Positions 36,282-43,730 of a stretch of DNA of 51,027 nt are shown piece after piece. The notes below the pieces were generated by a model. It was not told the origin of the DNA and did not search any database. It worked only from the letters and a program-made list of their open reading frames with translations. Source of the stretch: Deltaproteobacteria bacterium (GTDB taxonomy: Bacteria > Desulfobacterota > Binatia > Binatales > Binataceae). The translations under genes were made by a program, and so were the position numbers. The stretch spans positions 1 to 51,027 of the forward strand of contig JAKAVC010000009.1 in the NCBI GenBank assembly GCA_021817345.1, given 5' to 3'. Within the stretch, counting starts at the first letter, position 1. Each line of letters begins with the position of its first letter.

Positions 36282-36978
36282 GTCCGCCCAGACCGCTACA
36301 GCCGAACTCGAAACCAGACTGGGATACAGGTTCGCTCGCCCGGAGCTTCTGATGACCGCGCTTACGCATCCCAGCGCGGCGACCGGAAGCGACGCCCATT
36401 ACGAGCGCCTTGAATTCCTTGGCGACGCGGTTCTCGATTTGGCCATTGCCGATATGCTCATGCGCCGTTTCCCGGAGGCGAAGGAGGGCCCGTTGTCCAA
36501 GCAGCGCGCCTCGATCGTCAACGGCCGCACCCTTGCCCTCAAGGCCCAGGCTATCGGGCTCGGCGACCTGCTCAAGCTCGGCAAGGGCGAGGAGAAAAGC
36601 GGCGGGCGCGAGAAAATCTCGATCCTTGCCGCCGCCTTTGAGGCCGTTATCGGCGCTATCTATATCGACGGCGGACTCGGCCCCGCCCAGCGCGTGGTCG
36701 AATCGCTGTTCGCCGATGATATCGGCGGACCCGCCGCCGAGCGCGATTACAAGACTGAACTTCAGGAAATCGCCTACCGCCGCTTCCGCGCGCAGCCGGT
36801 TTACGAACTGGTCTCCGCGCGCGGCCCCGACCACGCCAAGCGTTTCACGACCCGCATCCGTATCGCGGGCCGCGAGCTGGGGGTCGGCGAGGGCGGCAGC
36901 AAGAAGCAGAGTGAACAGGCCGCGGCGCGCGCCGCGCTGATGCGGATCGAAGACGAGTTACGTGAACGCGGAAAGTAG
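36205..36978 (+). CDS. rnc: ribonuclease III
   Basis: RNase III cuts double-stranded RNA, including the rRNA precursor. The 257-aa protein has the catalytic domain with the signature ERLEFLGDAVLDLAIADMLMRR and the C-terminal double-stranded RNA-binding domain (DYKTELQEIAYRRF to KKQSEQAAARAALMRI). There is no in-frame ATG or GTG before the catalytic domain. I chose TTG 36205 because GGTGGAGG ends six bases before it. Other TTG codons at 36187, 36226 and 36235 are possible. This start lies about 77 bp inside mtaB, which implies overlapping translation. era follows with a 17-bp overlap. Confidence 0.93.
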   Translation: MSKAPRWLGRLFRFRAATPPEPKPTESAQTATAELETRLGYRFARPELLMTALTHPSAATGSDAHYERLEFLGDAVLDLAIADMLMRRFPEAKEGPLSKQRASIVNGRTLALKAQAIGLGDLLKLGKGEEKSGGREKISILAAAFEAVIGAIYIDGGLGPAQRVVESLFADDIGGPAAERDYKTELQEIAYRRFRAQPVYELVSARGPDHAKRFTTRIRIAGRELGVGEGGSKKQSEQAAARAALMRIEDELRERGK

Positions 36979-37864
36979 GCATCGATGCGGTTTCGTTGCA
37001 GTCGGCGGACGCTCGAACGTGGGAAAATCCACCCTCGTCAATCGCCTCGTCGGCCGCAAGGTCGCAATCGTCACCCCCAAGCCGCAGACCACCCGCCGCC
37101 GCCTGCTCGGAATCCTGAGCGGTCTCGACGCTCAGGTCATTTTTATCGACACGCCCGGTGTCCACGAGGCCGCGCGCCTGATTAACCGCCGCATGGTCGA
37201 GGCGGCGCGCCGTGCGCTCGCCGAGGGCGACGTCCTGATGGGCGTGGTCGAGGCCGGCCCCGAACTCGATCGCCGCGACCGCGCGTTTATCGCCGAGATG
37301 AACACGATCGCCCGCCCCCGGATACTGGCGGTCAACAAGATCGATCTGCTCGGACGCGAACGGATGCTCCCGATGCTCGAGCAGTGCCGCGAGGCCGCTC
37401 CCGACGCCGAGATCGTTCCGGTAAGCGCGCTCACCGGCGAGAATGTCGCGGAACTGCTCAACACCATAAAGAACCTCCTGCCCGAAGGGCCGCCGCTGAT
37501 GCCTGAGGACGAGTACACCGACCAGAGCGAACGGATGCTCGCCGGCGAAATTATCAGGGAGAAACTGTTCCTCAAGGTTCACGAGGAAATTCCCTTCACC
37601 AGCGCGGTCCGGGTCGAGCAGTTCGTCGAGGAGCCCGAGCGCAAGCTCATCAGGATATCCGCGCTCATCGTCGTCGAACGCGACTCGCACAAGGCGATCG
37701 TGATCGGCGCGGGCGGCCGCATGGTCAAGGAAATCGGCACCGCCGCGCGGCTCGAACTCGAGGAGATCCTCGGGTCTAAAGTGTTCCTTGAACTTCACGT
37801 CAAGGTCGATCCGCATTGGACCAGGAACCTGCGCAAGCTCGAGGAGATGGGAATCGGAACGTGA
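36962..37864 (+). CDS. era: GTPase Era
   Basis: Era binds 16S rRNA and helps mature the 30S ribosomal subunit. The 300-aa protein has the GTPase motifs G1 GRSNVGKST (about residues 16-24), TTRRR in switch I, G3 DTPGVH, G4 NKID and G5 VSALTG. It ends with a type 2 KH domain containing VVERDSHKAIVIGAGGRMVKEIGTAAR. The start is GTG at 36962, inside the end of rnc, and the rnc-era pairing is common. Its TGA overlaps the GTG start of der by 4 bp, giving an rnc-era-der run of ribosome-assembly genes. Confidence 0.96.
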   Translation: MNAESRHRCGFVAVGGRSNVGKSTLVNRLVGRKVAIVTPKPQTTRRRLLGILSGLDAQVIFIDTPGVHEAARLINRRMVEAARRALAEGDVLMGVVEAGPELDRRDRAFIAEMNTIARPRILAVNKIDLLGRERMLPMLEQCREAAPDAEIVPVSALTGENVAELLNTIKNLLPEGPPLMPEDEYTDQSERMLAGEIIREKLFLKVHEEIPFTSAVRVEQFVEEPERKLIRISALIVVERDSHKAIVIGAGGRMVKEIGTAARLELEEILGSKVFLELHVKVDPHWTRNLRKLEEMGIGT

Positions 37865-39285
37865 CCGCGCTCGAAAAATCAAAGCGCCGACCGGCGCCGT
37901 CCGCAGCCGAGGCCGCGCTTGCCGGCGGCCTTCCGTGCGTGGTCCTGGTCGGGCGCGCCAATGCCGGCAAATCCACGCTGTTCAACCGCATCGCCGGCGG
38001 ACGCCGCGCGCTCACCAGTGCGATTCCCGGCACCACCCGCGACCTCAACTTCGCCCGCGTCTCGCACGGCGGGCGCGACTTCGTGCTCGTCGATTCGGGC
38101 GGACTGGAACTCGGCGGGCGCGAGCCGATGTCCGAGCGCGTGATGCGCGAGGCGCTCGCCGCGGTCGGCGTCGCCGACGTGGTCGTGATGCTGTTCGACG
38201 GGCGCGCGGGATTTTCCCAGGCCGACGCCGAGGCGCTTGCGCTTATCCGCGAGGCGGGATGCCCGATGCTGGTCGCGGTCAACAAGATAGACCGTCCCGG
38301 ACAGGAGGCCGCGGCTTCCGAATTCTATGCGGCCGGCGCCGAGAAGCTCTATTTCGTGTCCGCAGCGCACGGGCTTGGCGTCGAGGAGCTGCTCGACGCG
38401 GTGGCCGAGCGGCTTCCCGCGCGCGAGGCCGCGCCCGAGGAAAAGCCCGAACTCAAGGTCGCGCTTATCGGACGGCCCAACGTCGGCAAGTCCTCGCTGC
38501 TCAACCGGCTTTCCGGCTACCAGCGCGCGATTGTAAGCGAGATGCCCGGAACGACGCGCGACACGCTCGACGTCCCGCTCACCTTCGAGGGGCGCCGCCT
38601 TCTGCTTATCGATACCGCCGGAATTCGGCGCCGCACGCGGGTCGCCGGCGACCTCGAGCAGGCCGCCGTCGGCCGCGCTCTCGACACGATACGCCGGGCC
38701 GACGTGCTCGTCCTTGTTATCGACGCGAGCGAGGGAATCACCGACCAGGACGCGCGCCTGGCGAGTCTGGTCGATAGCAACGACCGCGCGATGGTGCTGG
38801 TGTGCAACAAATGGGACCTCGCGGCGCGCGAGGGCGCGAAGATTCCCGCATTCGTGCGCCAGGCCCATGCGCGATTTCCCTTCCTTGAGTACGCCACGAT
38901 GGTGTTCACGTCGGCGGTGACCGGCGACGGGGTGCGGGACGTGCTTCCGGCGGTGCTGGCGGCGGGCGAATCGTGGCGCGCGACGTTCCAGACCTCGCGC
39001 CTCAACCGGATTCTGGCCGAGGCCCTGGCCGCGATGGATCCGCCGATCATCGCGCGCCGGCGCCTCAACCTGATGTATGTGACGCAGGTCGGGAGCGCGC
39101 CGCCGAGGCTCAAGTTCTTTTCCAACCTGGACCGCGACATCCCGGCCCATTACGTGCGCTTCCTGGAGTCGCGCTTTCGAAATGCCCTTGGGCTTGTCGG
39201 GACGCCGCTTCGGCTCACATTTCGCCGCACCGGGCGCGACGAGCGGCGCTCGGGCGCCGCCGCGGCAGCCAGGCGCAGACGATGA
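37861..39285 (+). CDS. der: double-GTPase Der (EngA)
   Basis: Der has two tandem GTPase domains and is needed for 50S subunit assembly. The 474-aa protein shows G1 GRANAGKST with NKID (domain 1, about residues 30-190) and G1 GRPNVGKSS with DTAGIRRR and NKWD (domain 2, about 200-375), followed by the KH-like domain (RRRLNLMYVTQVGSAPPRLKFFSN). The N-terminus has about 25 extra basic and Ala-rich residues. GTG 37861 overlaps the era stop. The C-terminal tail is Arg- and Ala-rich. Confidence 0.96.
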   Translation: MTALEKSKRRPAPSAAEAALAGGLPCVVLVGRANAGKSTLFNRIAGGRRALTSAIPGTTRDLNFARVSHGGRDFVLVDSGGLELGGREPMSERVMREALAAVGVADVVVMLFDGRAGFSQADAEALALIREAGCPMLVAVNKIDRPGQEAAASEFYAAGAEKLYFVSAAHGLGVEELLDAVAERLPAREAAPEEKPELKVALIGRPNVGKSSLLNRLSGYQRAIVSEMPGTTRDTLDVPLTFEGRRLLLIDTAGIRRRTRVAGDLEQAAVGRALDTIRRADVLVLVIDASEGITDQDARLASLVDSNDRAMVLVCNKWDLAAREGAKIPAFVRQAHARFPFLEYATMVFTSAVTGDGVRDVLPAVLAAGESWRATFQTSRLNRILAEALAAMDPPIIARRRLNLMYVTQVGSAPPRLKFFSNLDRDIPAHYVRFLESRFRNALGLVGTPLRLTFRRTGRDERRSGAAAAARRRR

Positions 39286-39331
39286 GCGCGGCGCGTCCGG
39301 GTCTCGCGCCCCGCCCGCAAGGCTATTCGTC

Positions 39332-39354
39332 GGCGCGCGAGTGTCGGTTATATT
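39332..39354 (+). promoter_or_regulatory. candidate guaA promoter -10 region
   Basis: In the 90-bp gap after der, TATATT (39349-39354) is a good -10 box 21 bases before the GTG of guaA. The -35 position about 17 bp upstream is only a weak match (TTCGTC, running into 39332). Confidence 0.35.
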
Positions 39355-39375
39355 AGCGGTCCAAGGCAAGCCGCC

Positions 39376-40908
39376 GTGATACTCATCCTTGATTTCGGAA
39401 GCCAGTACACGCAGCTAATCGCACGGCGCGTGCGAGAGGCGCACGTCTATTGCGAGATTCATCCGTACAATCTCGCGCCCGCGAAGATCCGCGCGATGAA
39501 GCCGCGCGGGATTATCCTGTCAGGCGGCCCCGCGAGCTTCTACGAGGACAACGCGCCCGACGTCGCGCCCGAAACGCTCGCGCTCGACGTCCCGTATCTC
39601 GGAATCTGCTACGGGATGTATCTGCTCGCCCATCATGCCGGCTCCAGGACCGCGCCCGCGCGCACCCGCGAGTACGGCCCCGCAACCCTGGTTATCGACG
39701 AGGACGATCCGCTCTTCGCCGGCCTCGACCGCCACGAACAGAAAGTCTGGATGAGCCACGGCGATCGGGTCGAGAGGCTCGCGCCCTCGCTTCGTTCGAT
39801 CGCGCACACCGAGAATGCTCCGTGCGCCGCGCTTAGAAGCGCCGACGGCCGGATGCGCGGAATCCAGTTCCATCCCGAGGTCGTCCATACGCCCAACGGC
39901 GCGCAAATTCTGCGCAACTTCGTGCTCGGCATCTGCGGCGAGCCGGGCGACTGGACGATGGCGAACTTTATCGAGACCAAGGTCGCTGAAATCCGCGCCA
40001 AGGCCGGCCCGTCCGACAAGGTCGTGATGGGTCTTTCCGGGGGCGTCGATTCCTCGGTTGCCGCCGTGCTGCTCCATCGCGCGGTCGGCGACCGGCTCGA
40101 ATGCGTGTTCGTGGATACCGGGCTTCTGCGCGCGGGCGAGCGCGAACGCATGGAAAATATCTTTGCGAAGCAGATCGGAATCCGCCTTCGCCTGGTGGAC
40201 GCCTCCGGGCTGTTTATCGAGCGCCTTTCGGGCGTGACCGACCCCGAGCAAAAACGCCGCATCATCGGGCATACCTTTATCGAGGTGTTCGACGCCGAGG
40301 CGCACAAGCTCGGCGGCGCGCGCTTCCTCGGCCAGGGCACGCTCTATCCCGACGTGATCGAGTCGGTCTCCTTCAAGGGGCCGTCGGCGACGATCAAGAG
40401 CCATCACAACGTCGGCGGCCTGCCCGAGCGGATGAAGCTCGAACTTATCGAGCCGCTGCGCGAGTTGTTCAAGGACGAGGTGCGCGAGCTTGGGCGCGAA
40501 CTCAACCTTCCGCCCGAGATCGTCGAGCGCGAGCCGTTTCCCGGCCCGGGGCTTGCCGTGCGGATCGTCGGCGAGGTGACGCGCGAGCGGCTGGAACTTC
40601 TGCGGCGCGCCGACGAGATCGTGATGCAGGAATTCGAGCGCTCGGGCGTGCGGCGCCGCCTATGGCAGGCGTTCGCCGTCCTGCTCCCGCTCAAGACCGT
40701 CGGCGTGATGGGCGACGGGCGCACCTACGAGAGCGTGATCGCGATTCGCGCGGTCGAGTCGCAGGACGGGATGACCGCGGACTGGGCGCGGCTTGACCCG
40801 GACTTTCTCGCGCGGCTTTCGAGCCGCATCACCAACGAGGCCAGGGGCGTCAACCGCGTGGTTTACGATATAACCTCGAAGCCGCCCGCAACGATTGAAT
40901 GGGAGTGA
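39376..40908 (+). CDS. guaA: GMP synthase (glutamine-hydrolysing)
   Basis: GuaA converts XMP to GMP with ATP and ammonia from glutamine. The 510-aa protein has the class I glutaminase domain with [17 protein letters not shown], the nucleophile Cys in [13 protein letters not shown] (usually GMQ; here Met-Tyr) and [11 protein letters not shown]. The ATP-pyrophosphatase domain has [14 protein letters not shown] (about residues 216-229). The C-terminal dimerisation domain contains [16 protein letters not shown] and ends in KPPATIEWE. The start is GTG with AAGG upstream. gltX follows after 3 bp. Confidence 0.97.
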   Translation: MILILDFGSQYTQLIARRVREAHVYCEIHPYNLAPAKIRAMKPRGIILSGGPASFYEDNAPDVAPETLALDVPYLGICYGMYLLAHHAGSRTAPARTREYGPATLVIDEDDPLFAGLDRHEQKVWMSHGDRVERLAPSLRSIAHTENAPCAALRSADGRMRGIQFHPEVVHTPNGAQILRNFVLGICGEPGDWTMANFIETKVAEIRAKAGPSDKVVMGLSGGVDSSVAAVLLHRAVGDRLECVFVDTGLLRAGERERMENIFAKQIGIRLRLVDASGLFIERLSGVTDPEQKRRIIGHTFIEVFDAEAHKLGGARFLGQGTLYPDVIESVSFKGPSATIKSHHNVGGLPERMKLELIEPLRELFKDEVRELGRELNLPPEIVEREPFPGPGLAVRIVGEVTRERLELLRRADEIVMQEFERSGVRRRLWQAFAVLLPLKTVGVMGDGRTYESVIAIRAVESQDGMTADWARLDPDFLARLSSRITNEARGVNRVVYDITSKPPATIEWE

Positions 40909-40911
40909 CAC

Positions 40912-42357
40912 GTGACGGTTCGCACCCGCTACGCTCCGAGCCCAACCGGCTCGCTGCACATCGGCAACGTCCGCTCCGGGCTGTTCGCCTATCTCTTCGC
41001 GCGCCATAACCAGGGCGCGTTCATCCTGCGGATCGACGACACCGACCGCGAGCGCTCGACCAAAGAATCGCTCGACGAGATCCTGGAGAGCCTCCGATGG
41101 ATCGGGATGGAATGGGACGAGGGTCCGCCCGACCCGCGCTACTTCCAGTCGAATCGCTTCGCTCTCTATCGCGAGGCCGCGCGAAAACTCCTGCGCGAGG
41201 GCAAGGCGTATCCGTGTTACTGCACCGCCGAGGAACTCGAGGCGAAACGCAAACAGGCCGAACGCGAACGCCGCAAGCCCGGCTACGACGGCAAATGCCG
41301 CGACCTCGCTTTCCCGCCCGATATCGAGCTTCCCGACCGCGACGCGGGCCGCAACTACACGATCCGCTTCCGCTCGCCGCGCGAAGGCCAGACCGTCGTT
41401 GACGATCTGATCAAGGGCCGCGCGGTGTTCGAGAACTCGGAACTCGACGACCTGATAATCTTCCGCTCCGACGGCGTGCCGACCTACAACTTCGCAACCG
41501 TTATCGACGACGCCGACTTCCGCGTCACGCACGTCGTGCGCGGCGACGACCATCTGCCGAACACTCCGCGCCAGATGCAGATTTTCCGCGCGCTCGGGCT
41601 TGAGCCGCCCGCCTACGCGCATCTGCCGATGGTGATGGGTCCGGACGGGACCAAGCTCTCCAAGCGCCACGGCGCGACTTCGGTGTTCGCCTACCGCGAC
41701 GCGGGATATTTTCCCGAGGCGCTCATCAATTACCTTGCGCGCCTTGGATGGTCGCACGGGGACCAGGAAATCTTCACGCGCCAGGAGCTGATCGAGTATT
41801 TCGATTTTTCCGGATGCGGCAAATCGGCCGGCATCTTCAACGCGGAAAAGCTGCTCTGGCTCAACTTCCATTACATGAAGCAGCGAAGCCTCTCGCAGCT
41901 CGCGCGCGAAGTGAAGCCCTTCATCGCGCGGGCCGGCTACTCGATTCCCGGCGACGACGCGTGGCTCGAAAAGATGATCGCGACGCTTCGCGAGCGCGCC
42001 AAAACGCTGGTCGAGCTGGTCGATTTCGCCAAGTTCTACTTAAGCGACGAAATCGCGATCGATCCCAAGGCCGCCGCCAGGTTCCTCAAGCCGCAGGTCG
42101 CCGAGCAGCTCGCCGCGCTTGCGGCGGAACTGGAGTCGCTCGGCGGGGACTTCTCCGAGACCGCTATTGCCGAAGCGTTCGGCCGGGTCCTGGAGCGCTT
42201 CGCGATCAAGCTCGGGCAGTTGGCGCAGCCCGTTCGCGTGGCGCTTACCGGAGGCACCGTGAGCCCGGGAATCTACGAGGTAATCGCGGTGCTCGGAAAG
42301 GAACGCACGCTCAGGCGTCTTCGAGCGGCGATAAAGCTTGCCCAGGCCGCGGGATGA
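40912..42357 (+). CDS. gltX: glutamyl-tRNA synthetase
   Basis: GltX charges tRNA-Glu with glutamate. The 481-aa class I synthetase has the HIGH motif in APSPTGSLHIGNVRSGLFAYLFAR (about residues 8-31), the zinc-region sequence AYPCYCTAEELEAKR, the KMSKS-type loop KLSKRHGATSV (about residues 247-257) and the helical anticodon-binding domain. The start is GTG 3 bp after guaA. Only one gltX is visible in the window, so whether this enzyme also charges tRNA-Gln cannot be judged. Confidence 0.97.
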   Translation: MTVRTRYAPSPTGSLHIGNVRSGLFAYLFARHNQGAFILRIDDTDRERSTKESLDEILESLRWIGMEWDEGPPDPRYFQSNRFALYREAARKLLREGKAYPCYCTAEELEAKRKQAERERRKPGYDGKCRDLAFPPDIELPDRDAGRNYTIRFRSPREGQTVVDDLIKGRAVFENSELDDLIIFRSDGVPTYNFATVIDDADFRVTHVVRGDDHLPNTPRQMQIFRALGLEPPAYAHLPMVMGPDGTKLSKRHGATSVFAYRDAGYFPEALINYLARLGWSHGDQEIFTRQELIEYFDFSGCGKSAGIFNAEKLLWLNFHYMKQRSLSQLAREVKPFIARAGYSIPGDDAWLEKMIATLRERAKTLVELVDFAKFYLSDEIAIDPKAAARFLKPQVAEQLAALAAELESLGGDFSETAIAEAFGRVLERFAIKLGQLAQPVRVALTGGTVSPGIYEVIAVLGKERTLRRLRAAIKLAQAAG

Positions 42358-42395
42358 CAGGCGCGCCGCTCTTCGCCGTTTCCCGAAGCGGCGAT

Positions 42396-42482
42396 CTATG
42401 ATTTCCGGTGCGCCGGCAACACCAGAATCTGCCCGCTCATCTCGGGCTGATGGATCGCGCAATAGAAGCTGTACAGTCCGGG
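42396..42482 (-). pseudogene. remnant of a cupredoxin (blue-copper) gene
   Basis: On the minus strand a 28-residue reading ends at TAG 42396-42398 and contains PGLYSFYCAIHQPEMSGQI. This is the C-terminal copper-binding loop of plastocyanin-like proteins, with Cys, His and Met in the expected order. An in-frame TGA lies two codons upstream, so no intact gene exists. In another frame just upstream (about 42483-42566) there is a signal-peptide-like stretch (RFRIILLAAVLCGV then AGAAPAK). This looks like a cupredoxin gene that lost its middle. Nothing else is evident in the 320-bp gltX-clpP gap. Confidence 0.6.
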
Positions 42483-42677
42483 CCTTCACTTTGGCGGGCG
42501 CCGCGCCTGCGCGAGGCGGGCGGACTCCGCATAGTACTGCGGCCAGCAGGATGATCCGGAAGCGGGACGGAGTGATGCCCGCAGAGCGCCGGGTTATGGC
42601 GATGGTTACGGTTCCTTTCGGCGGCTTGGCGGAACCCGTACTCGACGCGAGTCCCACTCCATAGTACCCTTATAGGC

Positions 42678-43283
42678 ATGAGCATTCTCATTCCATATGT
42701 CGTGGAGCAGACCGGCCGCGGCGAGCGGTCCTACGACATCTACTCGCGCCTGCTGAAGGACCGGATAGTGTTCCTCGGCGGCCCTATCGGCGACGAACTC
42801 GCCAACCTTATCACCGCGCAGCTTCTGTTCCTGGAGTCCGAGGACCCGGAACGCGAAATAAACATGTATATCAACTCGCCCGGCGGCTCGGTCACCGCGG
42901 GGCTTGCGATTTACGACACGATGCAGTTCGTGAAGCCCCCGGTTTCGACGCTGTGCGTCGGGCAGGCCGCGAGCATGGGCTCCTTCCTGCTCGCGGCGGG
43001 AGCCAAGGGACGGCGCTACGCGCTGCCTCATTCGAGGATAATGATCCATCAGCTTTCCGGCGGCTTTCAGGGCCAGGCGAGCGATATCGAAATCCAGGCG
43101 CGCGAGGCGCTTCGGCTCAAAGGCATGCTCAATGAAATCCTCGCGCGGCATACCGGCAAGAATCTCAAGCAGATCGAGAAGGACACCGAGCGCGACACCT
43201 TCATGGGCGCGTCGCAGGCGGTCGAGTACGGGATAATTGACGAGGTGATCGTCGCGCGCCCGAACAAGGTCCCGACGGTCTAG
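42678..43283 (+). CDS. clpP: ATP-dependent Clp protease proteolytic subunit
   Basis: ClpP forms the 14-subunit chamber that degrades proteins fed by ClpX or ClpA. The 201-aa protein has [18 protein letters not shown], the nucleophile Ser in [15 protein letters not shown] (about residue 99), the catalytic His in PHSRIMIHQ (about residue 124) and the Asp in ERDTFMGA (about residue 173). clpX and tig are not adjacent, unlike the common tig-clpP-clpX order. A clear terminator follows, so it ends its transcript. Confidence 0.97.
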   Translation: MSILIPYVVEQTGRGERSYDIYSRLLKDRIVFLGGPIGDELANLITAQLLFLESEDPEREINMYINSPGGSVTAGLAIYDTMQFVKPPVSTLCVGQAASMGSFLLAAGAKGRRYALPHSRIMIHQLSGGFQGQASDIEIQAREALRLKGMLNEILARHTGKNLKQIEKDTERDTFMGASQAVEYGIIDEVIVARPNKVPTV

Positions 43284-43308
43284 GCTTCGCGGCCCGTTTT
43301 CTTCGCGA

Positions 43309-43347
43309 AAAACGCCTGGCGGTGAAGAAACCGCCGGGCGTTTTTTT
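43309..43347 (+). terminator. intrinsic terminator after clpP
   Basis: AACGCCTGGCGG (43311-43322) pairs with CCGCCGGGCG (43331-43340) around an 8-base loop, followed by seven T residues (43341-43347). This is a textbook rho-independent terminator between clpP and csoR. Confidence 0.9.
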
Positions 43348-43364
43348 GGCGCTCGCGCGGGCGG

Positions 43365-43393
43365 TTGCGAAAAAGCGCCCGCCAACATACTAT
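43365..43393 (+). promoter_or_regulatory. csoR-copA promoter
   Basis: TTGCGA (43365-43370), exactly 17 bp, and TACTAT (43388-43393) form a good sigma-70-type promoter. The expected transcription start is near 43400, at or just before the first ATG of csoR. The copper operator overlaps the -10 box. Confidence 0.65.
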
Positions 43394-43404
43394 GGGGGAG
43401 TATG
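43386..43404 (+). promoter_or_regulatory. probable CsoR operator
   Basis: CATACT-ATGGGGG-AGTATG is a perfect 6-bp inverted repeat around a G-rich centre. It resembles known CsoR sites such as the Bacillus ATACCC/GGGTAT type with a G tract. It covers the -10 box, the likely start of transcription and the ATG at 43402, so CsoR bound here would block RNA polymerase until Cu(I) releases it. Confidence 0.65.
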
Positions 43405-43725
43405 AGAGCGGCAACTAGGCACGCGGCGTGCAAACATCCGCGGATGAAGCAGCGTCCGCGCCCCGCCTCGCTGAAGAGCGAGACCGCGATGCGTCTTAGC
43501 CGGGCCGAGGGACAGCTTCGCGGGATAAAACGGATGGTCGAGGAGGACGCCTATTGTATCGACGTCCTGCAGCAGATCTCGGCGGCGCGCCGCGCGCTTG
43601 AGCGGGTGGCGCTGATGCTGCTGCGCGACCACATGGAGACCTGCGTTGCCGACGCTATCGCCGCGCGCAGGCCCGAAGACAAGATTCGCGAGGTGATCGA
43701 TACGGTCGATCGCTTCCTGGCGTAG
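43402..43725 (+). CDS. csoR: copper-sensing repressor CsoR
   Basis: This 107-aa all-helical repressor is of the CsoR/RcnR family. Its metal site matches the copper type exactly: Cys52, His77 and Cys81 are spaced 25 and 4 residues apart as in M. tuberculosis CsoR (36, 61, 65), and the second-shell Tyr51 and Glu97 are also at matching positions. This supports Cu(I) over nickel or formaldehyde sensing. The ATG at 43402 lies on the operator and would give a leaderless message. ATG 43444 (93 aa) is an alternative start, and neither has a good ribosome-binding site. copA follows after 5 bp. Confidence 0.92.
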   Translation: MRAATRHAACKHPRMKQRPRPASLKSETAMRLSRAEGQLRGIKRMVEEDAYCIDVLQQISAARRALERVALMLLRDHMETCVADAIAARRPEDKIREVIDTVDRFLA

Positions 43726-43730
43726 GCACG

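Noticed and set aside
37879-39369. Minus-strand open frame of 496 codons opposite der
   Set aside because: It is antisense to an intact double GTPase, and no ribosome-binding site or family motif was seen.
42358-42677. Intact cupredoxin gene on the minus strand
   Set aside because: The copper-loop frame is closed by TGA two codons upstream, and the signal-peptide-like part is in a different frame with no core between them.
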